From NCBI RefSeq assembly GCF_004342225.1, contig NZ_SMAR01000034.1, forward strand, positions 1 to 40,085: a stretch of DNA of 40,085 nt. The letters are read 5' to 3'. The DNA is from Martelella mediterranea. Its GTDB lineage: Bacteria; Pseudomonadota; Alphaproteobacteria; Rhizobiales; Rhizobiaceae. The notes under the pieces were generated by a model, which made no database searches, was not told the DNA's origin, and saw only the letters and a program-made list of their open reading frames with translations. This document shows positions 34,857-40,085 of this stretch, in pieces. Position 1 is the stretch's first letter. Every line of letters begins with the position of its first letter. The position numbers were made by a program, and so were the translations under genes.

Positions 34857-35555
34857 ATGACCAACTCCATGCACAGCTTCGAAAACGGCGATGCGCTGGC
34901 TGATGCGCTGGCGGCCACCGTGGCAGAGAAACTCGCATCCGCGATTGCGGACAAGGGAACGGCCTCACTGGCCGTTTCCGGTGGCTCCACGCCCAAGGCT
35001 TTCTTCAGGGCGCTGTCAACCGCGCCGATTGAATGGACCAACGTCCATGTTACGTTGGTCGATGAGCGTTTCGTTCCCGAAGACAATCCACGCTCCAACC
35101 ATCTTCTGGTCAATGAAAACCTTTTAGTCAGTCCGGCCGCGAAGGCACGCTTCATTCCGCTTTATCAGCCGGTTGAAACGGCTGAGGAAGCTGCCGAGAT
35201 TGTGACCAACAAGGCTTCTGCGGCAAGCCTGCCCTTTGATGTCGTAATCCTTGGCATGGGAACAGATGGCCATACAGCGTCGTTTTTCCCGGGCGGTGAC
35301 ACGCTGGCAAAAGCGCTTGACAAGAACACGCCTGCCGGCGTGATGGCCATGAATGCCGAAACCGCCGGTGAAGCCCGGCTGACTTTTACATTTTCCAGCC
35401 TTGAAAATGCCAGCCTTCTGGTTCTGCACATCGAAGGCGAAAAGAAAATGGATGTTCTGAACAAGGCTCTGGCCGGTGACGATGAGGCAGAGATGCCCAT
35501 TCGCGCCGTTTTGAACAGAGCTTCTTCCCCTGTGGAGATCTACTGGGCGCCCTGA
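34857..35555 (+). CDS. pgl: 6-phosphogluconolactonase
   Basis: Hydrolyses 6-phosphogluconolactone to 6-phosphogluconate. 232 aa, DevB-type. Signatures: LAVSGGSTPKAFFRAL near residue 40, VTLVDERFVPEDNPRSNH near 65 and the catalytic VILGMGTDGHTASFFPG near 130. GGGAG lies 6 bases before the ATG at 34857; an upstream ATG at 34821 would overlap zwf and has no ribosome-binding site. Second gene of the operon. Confidence 0.95.
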   Translation: MTNSMHSFENGDALADALAATVAEKLASAIADKGTASLAVSGGSTPKAFFRALSTAPIEWTNVHVTLVDERFVPEDNPRSNHLLVNENLLVSPAAKARFIPLYQPVETAEEAAEIVTNKASAASLPFDVVILGMGTDGHTASFFPGGDTLAKALDKNTPAGVMAMNAETAGEARLTFTFSSLENASLLVLHIEGEKKMDVLNKALAGDDEAEMPIRAVLNRASSPVEIYWAP

Positions 35556-35606
35556 CAGTTCTGCCGGGCGCCTTCCGAAATTCAGTCTTGATGACAGGAA
35601 AAGCCC

Positions 35607-37427
35607 ATGACCGCCGATCCCCGTATAGCCCAGATTACAGCCCGCATTGTCGAGCGATCAAAACCTGCGCGTGATGCTTATCTTCAGCGCGTTTCGGATG
35701 CGATCTCGCAAGGCGTTCACCGCTCGGTTCTCTCCTGCGGCAATCTCGCCCATGGCTTTGCCGTCTGTTCCCCCGCCGAGAAGGAGGAGCTGTCCGGCGA
35801 CAGTGTCCCCAATCTCGGCATTATCACAGCTTACAACGACATGCTTTCGGCACACCAGCCGTTTGAGACGTTCCCCGCGATGATCCGTGAGGCCGCCCGC
35901 GAAGCCGGTGGCGTCGCACAGGTTGCAGGCGGTGTTCCGGCCATGTGCGATGGCGTCACGCAGGGTCAGCCAGGCATGGAGCTATCGTTGTTCTCGCGCG
36001 ATCTGATTGCGATGTCAGCCGCTGTCGGGCTGTCGCACAATATGTTCGATGCGGCCGTCTATCTCGGTGTTTGCGACAAGATCGTCCCCGGACTGACCAT
36101 GGCCGCCCTGACATTCGGACACCTGCCGACGGTCTTCATTCCGGCTGGTCCGATGACCACGGGACAGTCGAATGACGAAAAGTCACACATTCGTCAGCTC
36201 TATGCGGAAGGCAAAGTTGGCCGCAAGGAACTACTGGAATCGGAATCGAAATCCTATCACGGTCCCGGCACCTGTACTTTTTACGGCACAGCCAATTCGA
36301 ACCAGATGCTGATGGAAATGATGGGCCTGCATATGCCAGGCGCATCCTTCATCAATCCGAATACGCCGCTGCGTGATGCTCTGACGAAGGAAGCAACCAA
36401 ACGGGCGCTCGCCATCACCGTAAACGGCAACGAATTCACGCCCGTTGGTCAGATGATTGACGAACGTTCGATCGTCAACGCCGTTGTTGGCCTACATGCA
36501 ACCGGTGGCTCAACCAATCACACCATGCATCTGGTCGCCATGGCGCGCGCCGCAGGGATCAAGCTGACCTGGCAGGACATTTCCGAACTGTCTGACATCG
36601 TACCGCTGATGGCCCGCGTCTATCCGAACGGGCAGGCCGACGTGAACCATTTCCACGCAGCAGGTGGCATGGGCTTTCTGATCAAGCAACTGCTTAAGCT
36701 GGGCCTGCTACACGATGATGTGCGCACCGTTTATGGCGAAGGCATGGAAGCCTACGCCATTGACGTGAAGCTCAATGAAGACGGAACAGTGCGCCGCGAA
36801 CCGGTTGAGGACGGAGACAGTGCTGATCCGAAGGTTCTGGCCCGCTTTGACAAGCCATTCCAGCCGACAGGCGGTCTGAAGATGCTTTCAGGCAATCTCG
36901 GCAAGGGCGTGATCAAGATTTCAGCCGTGAAGCCGGAACGCCGCCTGATTGAAGCTCCGGCCCTGATTTTCCACGATCAGCAAGAACTGCAGGATGCGTT
37001 CAAGGCTGGCAAGCTGGATCGCGATTTTATTGCGATTGTTCGCTTCCAGGGGCCGAAATCGAACGGCATGCCGGAGTTACATCGCCTGACCCCGCCGCTT
37101 GGTGTGCTTCAGGACCGTGGCTACAAGGTTGCACTGGTGACAGACGGACGCATGTCCGGCGCTTCGGGCAAGGTTCCTGCAGCCATTCATGTGACGCCGG
37201 AAGCCAAGGATGGCGGCCCGATTGCCAAAGTCCGTGAAGGCGACATAGTTCGCCTCGATTCCGAAAACGGAACGCTGGAAGTCATTACGGACACTGCCGA
37301 ATTTGAAGCACGCGAACCGGTGAAAGCCGATCTCAGCCACAATGACTATGGCATGGGCCGGGAGCTTTTTGCACCGTTCCGTCACCATGTTGGTACGGCG
37401 GATGAAGGTGCAAGCGTTTTTGGCTGA
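35607..37427 (+). CDS. edd: Phosphogluconate dehydratase
   Basis: Dehydrates 6-phosphogluconate to KDPG, the committing step of the Entner-Doudoroff pathway. 606 aa of the IlvD/Edd family. The [4Fe-4S] cluster cysteines lie in CGNLAHGF-like, [15 protein letters not shown] and [14 protein letters not shown] tracts, and the C-terminal barrel has [27 protein letters not shown] precedes the ATG. Third gene of zwf-pgl-edd; the aldolase gene eda is not nearby. A good terminator follows. Confidence 0.97.
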   Translation: MTADPRIAQITARIVERSKPARDAYLQRVSDAISQGVHRSVLSCGNLAHGFAVCSPAEKEELSGDSVPNLGIITAYNDMLSAHQPFETFPAMIREAAREAGGVAQVAGGVPAMCDGVTQGQPGMELSLFSRDLIAMSAAVGLSHNMFDAAVYLGVCDKIVPGLTMAALTFGHLPTVFIPAGPMTTGQSNDEKSHIRQLYAEGKVGRKELLESESKSYHGPGTCTFYGTANSNQMLMEMMGLHMPGASFINPNTPLRDALTKEATKRALAITVNGNEFTPVGQMIDERSIVNAVVGLHATGGSTNHTMHLVAMARAAGIKLTWQDISELSDIVPLMARVYPNGQADVNHFHAAGGMGFLIKQLLKLGLLHDDVRTVYGEGMEAYAIDVKLNEDGTVRREPVEDGDSADPKVLARFDKPFQPTGGLKMLSGNLGKGVIKISAVKPERRLIEAPALIFHDQQELQDAFKAGKLDRDFIAIVRFQGPKSNGMPELHRLTPPLGVLQDRGYKVALVTDGRMSGASGKVPAAIHVTPEAKDGGPIAKVREGDIVRLDSENGTLEVITDTAEFEAREPVKADLSHNDYGMGRELFAPFRHHVGTADEGASVFG

Positions 37428-37456
37428 ATCAAGCCTTTAAAATGAAAAAACGATGC

Positions 37457-37490
37457 GGCGCGGATTTGTATCCGCGCCGTTTATCTTTTT
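37457..37490 (+). terminator. Terminator of zwf-pgl-edd
   Basis: A perfect 9-bp stem GGCGCGGAT (37457-37465) / ATCCGCGCC (37470-37478) with a four-base loop, followed by GTTTATCTTTTT. Confidence 0.85.
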
Positions 37491-37571
37491 CTGCACTGTC
37501 ATCACAGCATCACCGCTTGTGCCTATAGGCCGGCACGATATCTTTGGCATTTTCAGGGAGCCCATTCCGTC

Positions 37572-38933
37572 ATGACAGATTTTTACGTTCGCCGCCGCAG
37601 CATGTTGAAACTGATGGCCTCTGCTGCCGCCTTGCCACTTCTCGGCGTGCAGGCCGCGCACGCCGGTCAAACGACGGGCATCAACATCATTGTGATGGCC
37701 GATCTTCACTCGGCCTATGACCGCACCGGGCAGCTTCTTGCCGCCGTTGAAGACCAGATTGCCGCAAGCACCCGCCCCTCCATCATTGTCATCAATGGCG
37801 ATCTTTTTGAAAAAGGGAATGTGGTTGCGGATCGCTCGAACGGCAAAATAGACTGGGCTTTCCTCGAAGCGCTCACGGAAGAGGCTCCCGTCGTCTTAAA
37901 TATCGGGAACCATGAGCCGGATTTTGACAACGATCTGGCGAACTTCGTTTCGCGCGCTGAGGATCTTGGCGTGACAGTGCTGACAAACATTACCGACAGC
38001 CGCACCAACGCACTTTATGCACCGGCAACGGCAACCCTCGACATCGGTGGCCAGCCCGTAACGTTTGCCGCGATCGCTGTCGATAACCTGTTCACCTACC
38101 CCAAAGCGACACGCGAGCAGCTGGCAATTCCCGAGCCCGTGAAATGGGCGAAAGAAAATCTTGGCCAGCAGCTGCAAGCCGGTCATATCAATATCGTGCT
38201 CAGCCATGCAGGTGTCGTTCCCGACAAGGCCATTTTGCCGATGTTGCCGGATGGCACACTCATGATTGGCGGTCACGACCATCTCAATATTGAGCATGAA
38301 GAGGGGATGACGCGGTACCTTCATACCGGATGCTGGTCGACGGCGTGCACCGTTGCCACAATTGCCGGCCCGGGCGAAAGCGCCCGCTTTAGCCGGATTG
38401 ATATCACCCCGACAGCCCGCAGTTCCGAGAGGCTGAATGCCCTCATTGCCGATGTGATCGCACGCCATCTGAGCGCAGAAGACACCGAAACGGTCGGGCA
38501 CACCAGCGCTGCCATGACCAATGACGAGGTCGGCCTTCTCGTGGCCGCAGCATTGGCAAAAGCCGCCGGTGGCGACATCGGCTTTATCGGTCACACAACC
38601 TTCGGCGCCGGTCTGCCTGAAGGGCCTGTTAGCCGCCACGCTTTTGATTCATCGGTGCGTTTTGACGGTGGTCTGAAAAAGGCCGAGGTGGATGCGGAAA
38701 CACTCAAGACCATTCTGCCGCGCTGCAATCAGTTCGGGGCGTTTCCCTTCAAAGACCGGACCGGGGACTACCTCTACGCCAACCCGCAGGCCGGGCGCAA
38801 GGAAACCTACACACTTGTCTGCAATGGCTGGTCTGCTGTGAACGCGAAGAGCTATTTCGGCCGTGACGACCTGACCTTTACCGACGTTCCGGATTTACAG
38901 GTTAAACCGGTCGCGCTCGATGCCATAAAATGA
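37572..38933 (+). CDS. Tat-exported metallophosphatase, 5'-nucleotidase-like
   Basis: 453-aa periplasmic phosphoesterase. The N-terminus has a twin-arginine signal, RRRSMLKLMASAAALPLLG, ending at AHA near residue 31. The calcineurin-like metal site is visible as ADLHSAYDR, INGDLFEKG, IGNHEPDF, LSHAG and IGGHDHLN, so the dinuclear centre looks complete. The second half resembles the 5'-nucleotidase C-terminal substrate domain, with NQFGAFPFKD near residue 385. Likely removes phosphate from nucleotides or related esters; the substrate is not certain. Single gene between two terminators. Confidence 0.85.
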   Translation: MTDFYVRRRSMLKLMASAAALPLLGVQAAHAGQTTGINIIVMADLHSAYDRTGQLLAAVEDQIAASTRPSIIVINGDLFEKGNVVADRSNGKIDWAFLEALTEEAPVVLNIGNHEPDFDNDLANFVSRAEDLGVTVLTNITDSRTNALYAPATATLDIGGQPVTFAAIAVDNLFTYPKATREQLAIPEPVKWAKENLGQQLQAGHINIVLSHAGVVPDKAILPMLPDGTLMIGGHDHLNIEHEEGMTRYLHTGCWSTACTVATIAGPGESARFSRIDITPTARSSERLNALIADVIARHLSAEDTETVGHTSAAMTNDEVGLLVAAALAKAAGGDIGFIGHTTFGAGLPEGPVSRHAFDSSVRFDGGLKKAEVDAETLKTILPRCNQFGAFPFKDRTGDYLYANPQAGRKETYTLVCNGWSAVNAKSYFGRDDLTFTDVPDLQVKPVALDAIK

Positions 38934-38980
38934 ACACAAGCTGTGCATTAAAAAAACATAACGCATGAATAGTTCGTAAG

Positions 38981-39006
38981 GATCGGGAACCTTCCCGATC
39001 TTTTTT
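38981..39006 (+). terminator. Terminator of the metallophosphatase gene
   Basis: GATCGGGA (38981-38988) and TCCCGATC (38993-39000) form an 8-bp stem with a four-base loop, followed by six Ts. Confidence 0.88.
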
Positions 39007-39100
39007 CGTTATGGGGTAGAGGGTCGATCAAGCGATTTCCAAACTGTATCTTTTACGCAACGGCGTTCACGAAATAAAACTATCGTGACCAACAGTTTAA

Positions 39101-39129
39101 TTGAACGTTTGAGCTTAGGCGCCTATGTA
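39101..39129 (+). promoter_or_regulatory. Sigma-70-type promoter of the outer-membrane protein gene
   Basis: TTGAAC (39101-39106), a 17-base spacer and TATGTA (39124-39129) predict a start near 39136 and a short leader carrying AAGGAG at 39149-39154. Confidence 0.55.
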
Positions 39130-39161
39130 CTTTCCATCGATATGACTCAAGGAGTGAAGTT

Positions 39162-39824
39162 ATGAAAAAGATTCTTCTCGCTTCCGCCGCCGTTGTTGCT
39201 ATGTCCAGTTCAGCTTTTGCTGCTGACGTTGTTATGCAGCCGCAGCCGAGCGAACCTTATATTGCACCCGTAGCCACCCCGCAGACCTTCAGCTGGTCAG
39301 GCTGGTATCTTGGTGCAACGGCCGGATATGACTGGGCACACACCAAGCTTCAGAGCAGCACTCAGATGAATGACGCTGACTACGGCGGCTTCAAGATCGG
39401 TGGCTTTGGTGGTTACAACTACCAGCTCGACAACAATGTCGTTCTGGGTGTTGAAGGTGAGTTTGACTACAATACCGACAACGAAAAGGCGATGAACCTG
39501 GCCAAGTTTGGCTATGACTGGGAAGGTTCGGTTCGCGGCCGTGTCGGTTATGCATTCGACAACGCTCTGCTCTACGGTACTGCCGGTTGGGCCATCGCCA
39601 ACGGTTACGCTGAAGCACCCGGTGTAAGCACTGAAAACCAGGCTTTCAACGGCTACACGGTTGGCGCAGGTCTTGACTACGCCTTCACGAACAATGTCTT
39701 CGGTCGTCTTGAATACCGTTACACCGACTTTGGTAGCCACGATCTGGGCGGTGCATTCGACGGCATCAAGGCCAAGGACTTCACTTCGAACCGCGTTATG
39801 GCCGGTGTTGGTGTAAAGTTCTGA
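39162..39824 (+). CDS. Outer-membrane beta-barrel protein, Omp25/Omp31-like
   Basis: 220-aa small porin-like barrel. The signal peptide is MKKILLASAAVVAMSSSAFA, cleaved before ADVV. A proline-rich linker (residues 21-45) is followed by eight alternating amphipathic strands beginning FSWSGWYLGATAGYDW, and the chain ends in VMAGVGVKF with the terminal aromatic needed for BAM recognition. Many surface loops are rich in N, D and Y. It is related to Brucella Omp25/Omp31 and Bartonella hemin-binding proteins; a specific role is not visible. Strong ribosome-binding site and a double terminator suggest high expression. Confidence 0.9.
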   Translation: MKKILLASAAVVAMSSSAFAADVVMQPQPSEPYIAPVATPQTFSWSGWYLGATAGYDWAHTKLQSSTQMNDADYGGFKIGGFGGYNYQLDNNVVLGVEGEFDYNTDNEKAMNLAKFGYDWEGSVRGRVGYAFDNALLYGTAGWAIANGYAEAPGVSTENQAFNGYTVGAGLDYAFTNNVFGRLEYRYTDFGSHDLGGAFDGIKAKDFTSNRVMAGVGVKF

Positions 39825-39838
39825 TAACCTGAATGACC

Positions 39839-39873
39839 AAATGGCTGGCACCTCCCCCAGAAGCCAGCCATTT
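39839..39873 (+). terminator. First of two tandem terminators after omp
   Basis: AAATGGCTGGC (39839-39849) pairs perfectly with GCCAGCCATTT (39863-39873) across a C-rich 13-base loop; the tail is only TTTCT. Confidence 0.65.
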
Positions 39874-39875
39874 CT

Positions 39876-39906
39876 AAAGCCCGTCTGATATCAGGCGGGC
39901 TTTTTT
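39876..39906 (+). terminator. Second tandem terminator after omp
   Basis: AAAGCCCGTCTGA / TCAGGCGGGCTTT (39876-39903) with one G-T pair, followed by a six-T run. A strong intrinsic terminator. Confidence 0.88.
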
Positions 39907-39923
39907 ATATCTGTATTCCCGGC

Positions 39924-40085
39924 TAGAGCATCGGGCGATTAGTCTGCAACGCATGCTGTTGATTTGAAGTAGTTCCAGCATTCCTGTGGTGAGAACAGTG
40001 CGCACACGTGGCCTACCGCTCTCCACAGGTCGTCATAGGTTCGCGCCTTTGCCTTCCTGAGAAGGGCCTTGAGCTTGGAGAACGC
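39924..40085 (-). mobile_element. One end of an IS630-family insertion sequence (cut by the window)
   Basis: The element edge reads TA-GAGCATCGGGCGATTAG from 39924, with TA as the likely duplicated target. The transposase stop codon lies about 13 bases inside, as is normal for IS630/Tc1-type elements. The other end is outside the window. Confidence 0.7.
39939..40085 (-). CDS. IS630-family transposase, C-terminal part
   Basis: 48 codons are visible; the frame runs off the window edge with no start. The translation reads AFSKLKALLRKAKARTYDDL, then WRAVGHVCALFSPQECWNYF and an ending in CVAD. This is the typical C-terminus of IS630 DDE transposases (the pattern FxKLKxLLRxAxARTxDxLW...F..EC.NYF). 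Being in a complete frame up to a normal stop, it shows no sign of decay in the visible part. It is transcribed toward omp. Confidence 0.8.
   Translation of the reverse strand, partial: AFSKLKALLRKAKARTYDDLWRAVGHVCALFSPQECWNYFKSTACVAD

Overview
The window looks like a chromosomal segment of an alphaproteobacterium, most likely a Hyphomicrobiales (Rhizobiales) member related to the Brucellaceae. This rests on gene content: a short (about 208 aa) RNase D, a DnaX whose zinc module has lost its cysteines, a zwf-pgl-edd Entner-Doudoroff operon, an Omp25/Omp31-like beta-barrel, a membrane-anchored CycM-type cytochrome c, and TAGAGC-type intergenic palindromes. GC content is moderately high and even. 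No prophage, CRISPR array, tRNA or rRNA was seen. Species cannot be fixed from the sequence alone.

Layout. 1-5834: an M23 envelope peptidase converging on clpB (with a heat-shock-like promoter), then RNase D. 5981-8024: a small membrane protein overlapping a DedA gene, then an AEC transporter. 8037-10568: cycM, and the overlapping pair kdsB-pheA. 10640-13142 (minus strand): a compact run hit-nudC-WYL/HTH regulator-VOC protein. 13343-17749: 4.5S RNA, a YbaK-type deacylase, and the replication/recombination cluster dnaX-ybaB-(lysE)-recR. 17794-20492: a HAD hydrolase and an arsenic island arsR-arsC-acr3. 20649-24581 (minus): dsbB with its small DUF5993-like partner, an AGCS symporter, an LLM flavin oxidoreductase and rpsU. 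24582-25138: a gene-free stretch holding a strongly structured candidate RNA. 25139-30368: acetoacetyl-CoA synthetase, an AsmA-like protein and a BaiN/HI0933-like flavoprotein. 30498-33281: a puuA-like gamma-glutamyl ligase and a puuB-like oxidase. 33361-37427: zwf-pgl-edd. 37572-39824: a Tat-exported metallophosphatase and the Omp. 39924-end: one end of an IS630-family insertion sequence, cut by the window edge.

Genes that work together: arsR senses arsenic and controls arsC (arsenate to arsenite) and Acr3 (arsenite export). zwf, pgl and edd turn glucose-6-phosphate into KDPG; eda is not in the window. kdsB supplies CMP-KDO for LPS. dnaX, ybaB and recR form the usual DNA-metabolism cluster. 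puuA-like and puuB-like genes suggest polyamine breakdown by the gamma-glutamyl route.

Most interesting for discovery: (i) a minus-strand structured RNA at about 24822-24653 with two identical 23-nt hairpins, each showing a GGA in its loop, one of them enclosed by a 12-bp long-range stem, ending in a strong intrinsic terminator just upstream of rpsU; (ii) TAGAGC palindromes whose first three bases are the stop codons of pheA and recR and which share their edge sequence with the IS630 end at 39924; (iii) an 84-bp three-way-junction inverted repeat between hit and the 4.5S RNA; (iv) an apparently leaderless arsR with its operator across the -10; (v) a DsbB homologue whose second cysteine pair lies at the C-terminus rather than in the usual loop.
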